Shown here: one piece after another, positions 51,834-59,222 of the stretch
How positions within the stretch are numbered: position 1 is the first letter of the stretch
Layout: each line of letters begins with the position of its first letter
Source of the DNA: Rathayibacter sp. VKM Ac-2760
GTDB taxonomy: Bacteria; Actinomycetota; Actinomycetes; Actinomycetales; Microbacteriaceae
Assembly: GCF_009834185.1 (NCBI RefSeq)
Contig: NZ_CP047173.1
Location: 2,542,001-2,606,000 of the forward strand
DNA: 64,000 nt
Direction: 5' to 3'
Program-made: the position numbers and the translations under genes
The notes under the pieces: model-generated
Seen by the model: only the letters and a program-made list of their open reading frames with translations
Databases searched by the model: none
What the model was told of the DNA's origin: nothing

Positions 51834-53072
51834 ATGAGTCCCAAGAAAATCGTCGTCACCGGCATCGGAGCCAGCACGCCCCTGGGCGGCACCGCTCGCG
51901 ACTCCTGGAACGCCCTTCTCGCGGGAGAGTCCGGCGTCAGCACCATCCAGGCCGACTGGGTGACCGAGCTCGAGCTCCCCGTCACCTTCGCCGCCCAGGC
52001 GAAGGTGCGCCCGGAGGAGGTCCTCCCCCGCCCCGAGGCCAAGCGCCTCGACCCCTCCAGCCAGTTCGCCCTCATCTCCGCCCGCGAGGCCTGGGCCGAC
52101 TCGGGCATCACGGACGTCGACCCGCTGCGCGTCGGCGTCGACTACTCCACCGGCATCGGCGGGCTCTGGACCCTGATCGACGCCTGGGACACCCTCCGCG
52201 AGCGCGGCCCCCGCCGCGTTCTGCCGATGACCATCCCGATGCTCATGCCCAACGCCGCCGCGGCCGCGATCAGCATGGCCATCCCCTCCCGGGCCTACGC
52301 CCGCACCGACGTCTCGGCCTGCGCCTCCAGCACCGAGGCGATCGCGAACGCCTACGAGCACCTCCAGCGCGGCCTCGCCGACGTCGTCATCGCCGGTGGC
52401 ACCGAATCGGTCGTCCACCCGCTCCCCCTCGCCGCCTTCGCCTCGATGCAGGCGCTCTCCCGCCGCAACGACGACCCGGCCACCGCGTCCCGCCCCTACG
52501 ACGTCTCCCGCGACGGCTTCGTGCTCGGCGAAGGCGCCGCCACCCTCGTCCTCGAGACCGAGGAGCACGCCCTCGCCCGCGGCGCGCGCATCTACGCCGA
52601 GCTCGCCGGCGGCGCCGTCACGAGCGACTCGTACCACATCACCGCGCCCGACCCCGAGGGCTCCGCCGCCGCCCGCGCCATGATCGAGGCCCTCGAGCAG
52701 GCCGGCGCCGCCCGCACCGACGTCACCCACGTCAACGCGCACGCCACCAGCACCCCCGTCGGCGACATCGCGGAGTACCGCGCCCTCGCCCGCGTCTTCG
52801 GCGACCACCTCCCGAACATCGCCGTCTCCGCCACCAAGGCCGCCACCGGCCACCTCCTCGGCGGTACCGGCGCCCTCGAGGCGATCTTCACCGTCCTCGC
52901 CCTGCACGAGCGCACCGCCCCGCCGACCATCAACCTCACCGAGCAGGACCCGCAGATCGCCCTCGACGTCGTCACCACGCCGCGCGCTCTCGGCGCGGGG
53001 CCGCTCGTCGCCCTCTCCAACTCGTTCGGGTTCGGGGGGCACAATGCTGTTGCCGCGTTCCGGTCGGTGTAA
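51834..53072 (+). CDS. fabF: Beta-ketoacyl-ACP synthase II
   Basis: FabF elongates acyl-ACP chains. The 412-residue protein has the Cys-His-His triad in DVSACASSTEA, HVNAHATSTPVGD and ATKAATGHLLGGTG. The start is the ATG at 51834 (SPKKIVVTGIGASTPLGG); the upstream open codons show no similarity. It ends the fab operon, with a GGGGC/GCCCC hairpin directly on the stop codon. Confidence 0.96.
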   Translation: MSPKKIVVTGIGASTPLGGTARDSWNALLAGESGVSTIQADWVTELELPVTFAAQAKVRPEEVLPRPEAKRLDPSSQFALISAREAWADSGITDVDPLRVGVDYSTGIGGLWTLIDAWDTLRERGPRRVLPMTIPMLMPNAAAAAISMAIPSRAYARTDVSACASSTEAIANAYEHLQRGLADVVIAGGTESVVHPLPLAAFASMQALSRRNDDPATASRPYDVSRDGFVLGEGAATLVLETEEHALARGARIYAELAGGAVTSDSYHITAPDPEGSAAARAMIEALEQAGAARTDVTHVNAHATSTPVGDIAEYRALARVFGDHLPNIAVSATKAATGHLLGGTGALEAIFTVLALHERTAPPTINLTEQDPQIALDVVTTPRALGAGPLVALSNSFGFGGHNAVAAFRSV

Positions 53073-53088
53073 CGGGGCGTAGCCCCGT
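53072..53088 (+). terminator. ACGGGGC-gta-GCCCCGT hairpin at the fabF stop
   Basis: A perfect 7-bp stem with a 3-base loop begins at the last base of the fabF TAA. No T run follows, which is common in high-GC Actinobacteria. It is the likely end of the fab operon. Confidence 0.6.
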
Positions 53089-53880
53089 CACTCCGAGCGG
53101 AACGCGGGCTGCGCCGCGCATCGCGCGGCGCAGGCGCGTCCGCTCCCTACCGGGTTGCGGATCGCAGGGCCGGTGCGGTGCGGCGACGGCGATCCGCTGG
53201 AACGCGGATCGCCGGATACGCCTCGTGCCGCGAGGGTCCGTCGTAGGCTCCGCGCTCGCGGCCCGGCTTCGAGCGGGTGACGCGTCGCCTTCGGCTCGCT
53301 GAGTGAGGTGGGGGGCCACGGGGTTCGTGGCTCGTGCGCCGCCGGGGTACCTTTTGCTGGTCGAGTAGCCGCGGAGCGGCGTATCGAGACCCACGCTGCT
53401 GGACGCGGGGCGCCCCCATCCCCGCCCGGGCCCCCGAGGCGCGCCGCGCGGCTCGCGCGAGAAGGTACTGAGACGGCGTCGACCCGGCGCGTGGAAAGCC
53501 CGACGACCTTCGGCTCGCGATTCCACCTCGGGCTCGCCGAATCGCGCCGGTTCCGCGAGCCGAAGCTCACTTCGCGAGCCGAAGCAGTCGAGACGCACCT
53601 TCGGCTCGTGATTCGATCTCCGGCTCGCTAGATCGTGGACATCCGGCGAGCCGAAGCCGATTTCACGAGCCGAAGCGAATCGGACGTCTCGCCCGCTCGT
53701 CGTTCCGCGTCGGGCTCGCCCGATCACGGACGGTCGGCGAGTCCCCACGCGGCACGAGGCGCATCCGGCGATTCGCGTCCCAGCGAATCGCCGTCGCCGC
53801 ACGCACCCCGCTCCACGAGACGCCCCCACCCCGAGAAGCCGACCGCGCTGCGCCGCGCAGGGAGCGGCGCAGCAGACGGT
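53089..53880. other. Repeat-rich non-coding region of about 0.8 kb
   Basis: I see no supportable gene here. The stretch holds one dispersed GGTCGAGTAGC element (53356-53392) and seven copies of CTTCGGCTCG or its complement: forward at 53289, 53508 and 53599, reverse at 53556, 53575, 53647 and 53666. Several looser variants (CGGGCTCG, CCGGCTCG) lie between. Opposed copies can pair into stem-loops. Base use differs from the coding flanks. It may be a decayed insertion or a structured RNA region. Confidence 0.6.
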
Positions 53881-54381
53881 TCAGCCGACGCTGTGCATCC
53901 AGACGACCGGCGCGAAGTCGCTCGCCGCGCGGAAGGGCTCGAGCTCGTCGTCCCAGGCCTGGCCGAGGGCGAGGCGGAGTTCGCGGTGCAGCTCGATGGG
54001 ATCGGCGCCGGCGGTCTCCATGGCGGCGCGGATGCGGTCCTCGGGGATGACGGTGCTGCCGGCGCTGTCGGTCTGGGCGTAGAAGATGCCGAGCTCGGGG
54101 GTGTGCATCCAGCGACCGCCGTCGACGCCGCGCGACGGGTCCTCGGTGACCTCGTAGCGGACGTCGGCCCAGCCGCGGAGCGCGGAGGCGATCTGCGCGC
54201 CCGTGCCGACCGGACCCTCCCAGGCGAACTCGGCGCGCTGGGCGCCGCGCTGCACGGGCTGCTCGATCCAGGTGAAGTTCACGGCACGGCCGAGAGCGCG
54301 TCCTGTCCCCCACTCGAGGTGAGGGCAGAGCGCGCGGGGGGCGGAGTGCACGAAAAGCACACCCCGGGTCTGTTGCGTCAC
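53881..54381 (-). CDS. DUF3145 family protein
   Basis: The 166-residue protein matches the actinobacterial DUF3145 family: TRGVLFVHSAPRALCPHLEWG, FTWIEQPVQRGAQRAEFAWEG, WADVRYEVTEDPS, ELGIFYAQTDSAGSTVIPEDRIR and LGQAWDDELEPFRAASDFAPVVWMHSVG. Function is unknown, but it is regularly found beside fabF. Two adjacent GTG codons (54384 and 54381) follow GGAGG; either may be used. Confidence 0.88.
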   Translation of the reverse strand: MTQQTRGVLFVHSAPRALCPHLEWGTGRALGRAVNFTWIEQPVQRGAQRAEFAWEGPVGTGAQIASALRGWADVRYEVTEDPSRGVDGGRWMHTPELGIFYAQTDSAGSTVIPEDRIRAAMETAGADPIELHRELRLALGQAWDDELEPFRAASDFAPVVWMHSVG

Positions 54382-54555
54382 CACGCTGTCCTCCGTCCGT
54401 CCTGGTGCGTCTTCCCCAACGACCTGGACCACGAAACGACGAGCAGTGCCTTGTTAGAACGGTGGACGAGCCACCGCTCCAGATTATGCAGGAGCGACCG
54501 CGCGCCGACAAGACGGCTCGCCGGGCCTGCCGCAGGGGTGTGCGGATCCCCTGCC

Positions 54556-54561
54556 TATACT
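54556..54561 (+). promoter_or_regulatory. -10 element TATACT of the PadR gene
   Basis: TATACT matches the -10 consensus closely and lies about 70 bp before the GTG at 54629. No clear -35 is present 16-18 bp upstream. The 247-bp gap between DUF3145 and this gene otherwise shows only the divergent promoter space. Confidence 0.5.
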
Positions 54562-54628
54562 CGGGATCGTCCGCCCGGGGCCGCGGCGCCGCACGGACCC
54601 GGCCCGCGATCCGCTCGAGAGGAGCCCC

Positions 54629-55273
54629 GTGTCGGTCCGCGACGGTCTGCTCGCTCTCCTCACCCTCGGTCCCGCGTACGGGCTCCAGCTGCACGCCGAG
54701 CTGCTCGACCGGGCGGCGCACCGCCGCCGGGTGAACGTGGGGCAGATCTACTCCACACTCGATCGGCTGCGCGAGCGCGGTCTCGTCTCCGGCGCCGGGG
54801 CGACGGAGGACGGGCTCCCCCTGCACGCACTCACCGACGAGGGCCGAGCCGAGGCGCTCGCCTGGCTGAGTGGGGACGGCGCCTCACCCGACGAGGACTG
54901 GGACGACGTCCTCGACCGCATCCTCCTCGCCTCGAGCCTCTCCGCCGCCGACCTCGACGCGGTGCTCGAGGCCTACGCGACGACCCTGCCCGGTGAGCAG
55001 GAGGTGCCGGGTGAGCAGGAAGTGGTCGACGAGCACCCGCAGCGCCGCCTCGCCGCGCGCGCGGTCCTCGTCCGCGACGACGCTCTGCGCCGGCTCCTCG
55101 ACGCCGCGCGCGACGAGCTCTCGGGGGGTGACGACGGCACGACCGTGCGCGGCTTCGCGCTCGGGCGACCGCGCCGGGGCCGGCGGGCCGCGGCGAAGGA
55201 CGATCCGTCGGCGGAGGAGCCGGTCGGCGCCAGGATCCACCGGGACGAGACAGGCGCGGGCGCCGTCGCCTAG
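54629..55273 (+). CDS. PadR-family transcriptional regulator
   Basis: The 214-residue protein starts with a PadR winged helix (VRDGLLALLTLGPAYGLQLHAELLDRA, NVGQIYSTLDRLRERGLVSGAGATEDGLPLHALTDEGRAEALAWL, residues 2-75), followed by a C-terminal helical dimerisation part containing the duplicated GEQEVPGEQEV and a basic disordered tail. GGAG lies five bases before the GTG. It is 9 bp from the secreted-protein gene and may be cotranscribed with it; the ligand is unknown. Confidence 0.85.
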   Translation: MSVRDGLLALLTLGPAYGLQLHAELLDRAAHRRRVNVGQIYSTLDRLRERGLVSGAGATEDGLPLHALTDEGRAEALAWLSGDGASPDEDWDDVLDRILLASSLSAADLDAVLEAYATTLPGEQEVPGEQEVVDEHPQRRLAARAVLVRDDALRRLLDAARDELSGGDDGTTVRGFALGRPRRGRRAAAKDDPSAEEPVGARIHRDETGAGAVA

Positions 55274-55282
55274 GGTGGCCGT

Positions 55283-56611
55283 ATGACCCGTTCGCCCCTC
55301 GGCCTCCGCGTGTCCAGCTCCGCGCGCCGACGCCTCGTCGCGGCGGGTGCGGGCACGGTCCTCGTCCTGTGCGCGGCCCTCGCCGCTCCGCTGTCCGCCT
55401 CCGCCTACGACCCCGCCGACTACCCGTCCTGGTCGGACGTCGAGGCTGCGAAGTCGAGCGAGAGCGCCACCTCCGCCGAGGTCGACCGGATCACCGCGAT
55501 CCTCGCCGATCTGCGCGACCAGGCCGCCGCCCTCACCGACGCGGCCATCGCCCGCGCCTCCGAGGCGGACGCCGCTCAGAGCGCGCTCGACGAGGCGACG
55601 CAGCGCGTCACCGCCCTGGAGGAGCGTGCGGCCGCCGCCCGGGCCGACGCCGACGCCGCGAAGGAGCAGGCCGGCCGCCTCGCCGCCCAGCTCTACCGCA
55701 ACGGCGGCACGGACGCGACGCTCAACCTCCTCGTCGGCGGCGAGCAGTCCGATCAGCTGCTCTACCGTCTCGGCACCATGAGTCAGCTGACGCTGCAGAC
55801 CAGCCGCCTCCAGAGCGACGCCGAGACGACCGAGAACGCCGCGGCCGCCCTCGCCGGCCAGGCCGAGCAGGCGCGCACCGAGCGGCTCTCGCTCGTCAGC
55901 GCCGCGAAGGACGCGCTCGCGACCGCCCAGGCCGCGCAGTCCGAGGCCGACGCGAAGGTCGCCGACCAGGAGCAGTACAGCGCCCAGCTCTACGAGCAGC
56001 TCGCCTCGCTGAAGAACACCACGGCGGCGCTCGAGCAGGAGTTCGCCACCGGTCAGGAGGCGAAGGCCGCGTTCGAGGAGCAGGAGCGCCAGTCGCGCCT
56101 GGCCGCCGAGGCCGAGGCTCGTCGCCAGCAGGCGGCGAAGTCGCCCTCCGCACCCGCACCGGCTGCTCCCGTGAGCAGCGGCGGATCCGGTGGCAGCGGC
56201 CCGGTCGAGCTCGGTGACGACGACCAGTCCGGCAAGAACAGCACCGCGAAGACCATCGCCGCGCTCGGCACCTACGCCGGCCGCACCGACGGCATGTCGC
56301 CCGCGCAGGCGCAGAACTACGCCCGCTCGGTCGTCGGGAACTACGGCTGGGGCCAGGACCAGGTCGACAGCTGCCTCATCCCGCTGTGGAACGGCGAATC
56401 GGGCTGGCGCTGGAACGCGCTGAACCGCTCCTCCGGCGCCTACGGCATCCCGCAGGCCCTGCCCGCCAGCAAGATGGCGACCTCGGGCGCCGACTACCAG
56501 ACCAATGCGGCGACGCAGGTCGACTGGGGGCTGTCTTACATCAAGAGCGTCTACGGCTCGCCCTGCACGGCCTGGTCGAAGTGGAACTCGCGCTCGCCGC
56601 ACTGGTACTGA
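55283..56611 (+). CDS. Secreted coiled-coil protein with lytic-transglycosylase-like C terminus
   Basis: The 442-residue protein has a Sec signal (VAAGAGTVLVLCAALAAPLSASA), a coiled coil of about 220 residues rich in Ala, Glu and Gln like the N terminus of PcsB/CwlO proteins, and a Ser/Gly/Pro linker. It ends in a domain with CLIPLWNGESGWRWNALNRS and SGAYGIPQALPASKMA, the glutamate and Gly-Ile-Pro-Gln pattern of SLT-like transglycosylases. Two cysteines (DSCLIP and GSPCTAW) may form a disulfide. It likely cleaves or remodels peptidoglycan during growth or division. Confidence 0.85.
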   Translation: MTRSPLGLRVSSSARRRLVAAGAGTVLVLCAALAAPLSASAYDPADYPSWSDVEAAKSSESATSAEVDRITAILADLRDQAAALTDAAIARASEADAAQSALDEATQRVTALEERAAAARADADAAKEQAGRLAAQLYRNGGTDATLNLLVGGEQSDQLLYRLGTMSQLTLQTSRLQSDAETTENAAAALAGQAEQARTERLSLVSAAKDALATAQAAQSEADAKVADQEQYSAQLYEQLASLKNTTAALEQEFATGQEAKAAFEEQERQSRLAAEAEARRQQAAKSPSAPAPAAPVSSGGSGGSGPVELGDDDQSGKNSTAKTIAALGTYAGRTDGMSPAQAQNYARSVVGNYGWGQDQVDSCLIPLWNGESGWRWNALNRSSGAYGIPQALPASKMATSGADYQTNAATQVDWGLSYIKSVYGSPCTAWSKWNSRSPHWY

Positions 56612-56638
56612 GTCCCGACCGCCGACCCGGATGAGCGC

Positions 56639-58231
56639 TCACTTCGCCTCGTCGTAGGCGTCGGCGATCGCGACGGTGACCGGGAAGTCGACGTCCTGAT
56701 CGCCGAAGAGCGCCCGGCCGGCGCGGACGGCGGCCTCGCGGACGATCGCGGCGACCCGCTCGGCCTCCCCCGCGGGCGCGTGCACGATCACCTCGTCGTG
56801 CAGGAAGTAGACGAGGTGCGCGGTCCCGCTGCCCTCGGTGCGCAGCCGCGCGCGCAGCTCGCCCATCCAGCACAGCGCCCACTCCGCGGCCGTGCCCTGC
56901 ACGACGAAGTTGCGGGTGAAGCGCCCCCAGTCGCGAGCGCGCTGGCCCGTCGCCTCCGCATCGCCGGGCGGTGAGCTGCGGCCGAGCCAGGTGGAGACCG
57001 GCTCGCCGCGCTCACCGGCGCGGGCCGCCGCCTCGACGTGCGCGACCGAGCGCGGGTAGGCGCGCGCGAGCCTCGGCATCAGGCGCCCCGCCTCGCCGCT
57101 GGTCGCCCCGTACATCGCGCCGAGCATCGCGACCTTCGCGCGCGGCCGGTCGGGCACGACGCCCGCATCGACGATGCCCTGGTAGAGGTCCTTGCCGCGA
57201 CCGGCCGCGGCCATCACGGTGTCGCCCGCCAGCGCGGCGAGGATCCGCGGCTCCAGCTGAGCGGCGTCGGCGACCACGAGCTTCCAGCCGGCGTCGGCGG
57301 TGACCGCGGCGCGGATCTGCCGCGGCAGCTGCAGCGCACCGCCGCCCGACGTCGCCCAGCGGCCGGTGACGACCCCGCCGACGACGTACTCGGGGCGGAA
57401 GCGCCCCTCGTGCACCCAGGCGTCGAGCCAGGCCCAGCCGTTGGCGGTGAGCAGCCGCGAGAGCTTCTTGTACTCCAGCAGCGGCGCGATCACGGGGTGC
57501 TCGATCGACTGCAGCTCCCAGGAGCGCGTCGACTCCACGGCCAGCCCCGCGCGGCGGAGCGCGCGGACGAGATCAGCCGGCGAGTCGGGGTTCAGCTCGG
57601 GAGCGCCCAGCTCGCGGCGGACCGCCTCGGCCAGCGCCTCGAGCCGGGCGGGCCGACCGCCGAACTGCGGCCGCGGGCCGAGCAGCTCGGTGAGGACGCG
57701 GTCGTGCACGTCCGCCCGCCAGGGCAGCCCGGCCGCCGCGATCTCGCGCGCGATCAGCGCGCCGACGGACTCCGCCGCGAGCAGCAGCCGCAGGCGCCCA
57801 CCCTCGGCGGCCGAGGCCTGCGCTTCCTCCTGCCGCGCCAGCTCGACCAGCGGGTCCAGCTCGTCCGTCTCGGCGGGCGCCTCCTCGAAGCCGAGGAGCG
57901 TGTCACCGGCGGCCGGTGCGGCCGCTCCGCCGTCCCAGGCGTCGGGAGCCGCCAGGGCGAGCGGCGAGCGCGCCGTCTGCTCCGAGCGCCGGAGGATCGC
58001 CCGGGCGAGGCGGAGATCGTGGCAACGCGCGACGTGCACGCCCTCGGCCAGGAGCACCGGGTACCAGCGGGCGGTGTCGTCCCAGACCCAGCGCGGCCGG
58101 GCCGCCTCGTGCTCGCGGACGAAGGCGGCCAGCTCGGCCGGACCGCGCCCGCCGCCGACCTGGGCGCTCGAGCCGTCCGCGGCGACGGCCCGCCATTCCC
58201 CCGTAGGGCCACCGGTGAGCGCGAAGAGCAT
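56639..58231 (-). CDS. DNA polymerase I-like protein (3'-5' exonuclease-like plus polymerase)
   Basis: The 530-residue protein has a family-A polymerase domain: DSPADLVRALRRAG, LEYKKLSRLLTANGWAWLD, GRWATSGGGALQLPRQIRAA, the metal-binding VVADAAQLEPRILAALAGD, finger motif RAKVAMLGAMYGATSGEAGRL and the palm HDEVIVHAP. The N-terminal 200 residues replace the full exonuclease and lack a 5'-nuclease. This matches the actinobacterial bifunctional 3'-5' exonuclease/polymerase that exists beside true PolA. GGAGGAG lies nine bases before the ATG. A LexA box upstream of the adjacent small gene suggests damage induction. Confidence 0.88.
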   Translation of the reverse strand: MLFALTGGPTGEWRAVAADGSSAQVGGGRGPAELAAFVREHEAARPRWVWDDTARWYPVLLAEGVHVARCHDLRLARAILRRSEQTARSPLALAAPDAWDGGAAAPAAGDTLLGFEEAPAETDELDPLVELARQEEAQASAAEGGRLRLLLAAESVGALIAREIAAAGLPWRADVHDRVLTELLGPRPQFGGRPARLEALAEAVRRELGAPELNPDSPADLVRALRRAGLAVESTRSWELQSIEHPVIAPLLEYKKLSRLLTANGWAWLDAWVHEGRFRPEYVVGGVVTGRWATSGGGALQLPRQIRAAVTADAGWKLVVADAAQLEPRILAALAGDTVMAAAGRGKDLYQGIVDAGVVPDRPRAKVAMLGAMYGATSGEAGRLMPRLARAYPRSVAHVEAAARAGERGEPVSTWLGRSSPPGDAEATGQRARDWGRFTRNFVVQGTAAEWALCWMGELRARLRTEGSGTAHLVYFLHDEVIVHAPAGEAERVAAIVREAAVRAGRALFGDQDVDFPVTVAIADAYDEAK

Positions 58232-58287
58232 CCGGCCATTCTCCTCCGCGGCGCCGCGAGCTCGGACGACGGGCTCAGCCGCCGGAC

Positions 58288-58590
58288 TCACGGGGCGGAC
58301 GTCGCGGCCGGCTTCGTCGCAGGATAGCCGGGGAACGGCTTCTCCTGCGCAGTCAGCGGCTGGTGCGCCCAGAGCGCCGCGGCGATCGTCTCCATCGACC
58401 GCGAGTAGCCCACCAGCGTCCGACGGCTCGGCTCCGCCGCCCACGTGACGGCCCGGTACCAGCTCTCGCGGTAGGGACCCATCTCGATCCGGCGGATCAG
58501 CCCGATCCGCCCCGTCCGCATCGCGTCCACCATCACCCACTCGTCGGGCCCGCTGCTGCGCAGCATCTGGAGGGGACTCCACTCGATCAT
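58288..58590 (-). CDS. Small protein of unknown function, upstream of the polymerase
   Basis: I do not recognise this 100-residue protein. It has a Trp-rich N-terminal two-thirds (MIEWSPLQML, VDAMRTGRIGLIRRIEMGPYRESWYRAVTWA) and a Pro/Ala-rich tail. AGGAGG four bases before the ATG is strong evidence that it is translated. It lies 56 bp upstream of the polymerase gene on the same strand, with the LexA box 70 bp beyond its start, so it is probably the first gene of an SOS-linked unit. Confidence 0.7.
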   Translation of the reverse strand: MIEWSPLQMLRSSGPDEWVMVDAMRTGRIGLIRRIEMGPYRESWYRAVTWAAEPSRRTLVGYSRSMETIAAALWAHQPLTAQEKPFPGYPATKPAATSAP

Positions 58591-58659
58591 CTCGCCTCCT
58601 GCCCGGTCGGTCCGCGGCCGTGGCGAGCACGGTCACCGCGGCGTACACTCGCAGACTAT

Positions 58660-58673
58660 CGAACACATGTTCG
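58660..58673. promoter_or_regulatory. Perfect LexA (SOS) box
   Basis: CGAACACATGTTCG matches the actinobacterial LexA consensus CGAAC-n4-GTTCG exactly and is a palindrome apart from its centre. It lies 52 bp before the DUF6504-like gene and 70 bp before the divergent small gene. TACACT at 58644 could be the rightward -10. Confidence 0.85.
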
Positions 58674-58724
58674 AACGGCCAGTCGGCATCGGCGGGTCGA
58701 GCGGAGCAGGCGGGAGCACCCACG

Positions 58725-59015
58725 ATGGCGGTGATCGACGAGACGGCGCTGGTCGCGACCGACGCGGACGGCGTGCCCGTCGCGCTCGAATGGCGGGGCG
58801 GCCGCTACCGCGTGAGCGACCGGCCGACGGTGTGGACGTGCACGAGCGAGTGGTGGGCGCCGCTCGCGGGCTTCCCGCCGACCTTCGGCGACGTGCCGGT
58901 CAGCATCGGCGGCTGGCGCTTCCAGGCGACGGATCTCGAGACGGGCGGAGCCTTCGTGCTCGACGTCGTCGCCTCGACCGATCCGTGCTGGAGCGTCGTG
59001 CGGTGCTACGAGTGA
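58725..59015 (+). CDS. DUF6504-like small protein under SOS control
   Basis: The 96-residue protein (ALVATDADGVPVALEWRGGRYRVSDRP, TSEWWAPLAGFPP, FVLDVVASTDPCWSVVRCYE) resembles the beta-rich DUF6504 proteins found near imuB/dnaE2 translesion genes in Actinobacteria. GGGAG lies nine bases before the ATG. The perfect LexA box just upstream supports a DNA-damage role. The family call is by eye and moderate. Confidence 0.65.
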   Translation: MAVIDETALVATDADGVPVALEWRGGRYRVSDRPTVWTCTSEWWAPLAGFPPTFGDVPVSIGGWRFQATDLETGGAFVLDVVASTDPCWSVVRCYE

Positions 59016-59045
59016 GGAGCGGCGCCGGCGGTCACTCGCCGACGG

Positions 59046-59156
59046 TCACTTGCCGTCGGACCAGGGCGCCTTCGTCATGGCGATCAGAGCGGCGGCTCCG
59101 GAGACGAGGCCGACACCGGCGATGGCGGCTACGACGAGCCAGAGCACGAGTTCCAT
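59046..59156 (-). CDS. 36-residue single-helix membrane peptide, probably leaderless
   Basis: The frame reads MELVLWLVVAAIAGVGLVSG, then AAALIAMTKAPWSDGK: one strongly hydrophobic helix (about residues 3-27) and a short polar tail. On the minus strand TAGACT (59168-59163) ends exactly 6 bp before the ATG, the spacing of leaderless actinobacterial transcripts starting on the A of ATG. Promoter, start and hydrophobic pattern agree, so I think it is a real small gene. Function is unknown. Confidence 0.5.
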   Translation of the reverse strand: MELVLWLVVAAIAGVGLVSGAAALIAMTKAPWSDGK

Positions 59157-59209
59157 AGGCCCAGTCTACCGAGCCCGTCCAGTCCCCGTTCCATCGCCCG
59201 GCTCTGCAA

Positions 59210-59215
59210 TAGCGT
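59210..59215 (+). promoter_or_regulatory. -10 element TAGCGT for leaderless MFS transcript
   Basis: TAGCGT (TANNNT) ends 7 bp before the ATG at 59223, so transcription would start on or next to the start codon. There is no ribosome site between them, which agrees with a leaderless message. Confidence 0.55.
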
Positions 59216-59222
59216 GGTCCGA

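Noticed and set aside
53089..53880. Open frames within the repeat region after fabF as genes
   Set aside because: They lack ribosome sites and domain patterns, and their codon composition reflects the CTTCGGCTCG repeats.
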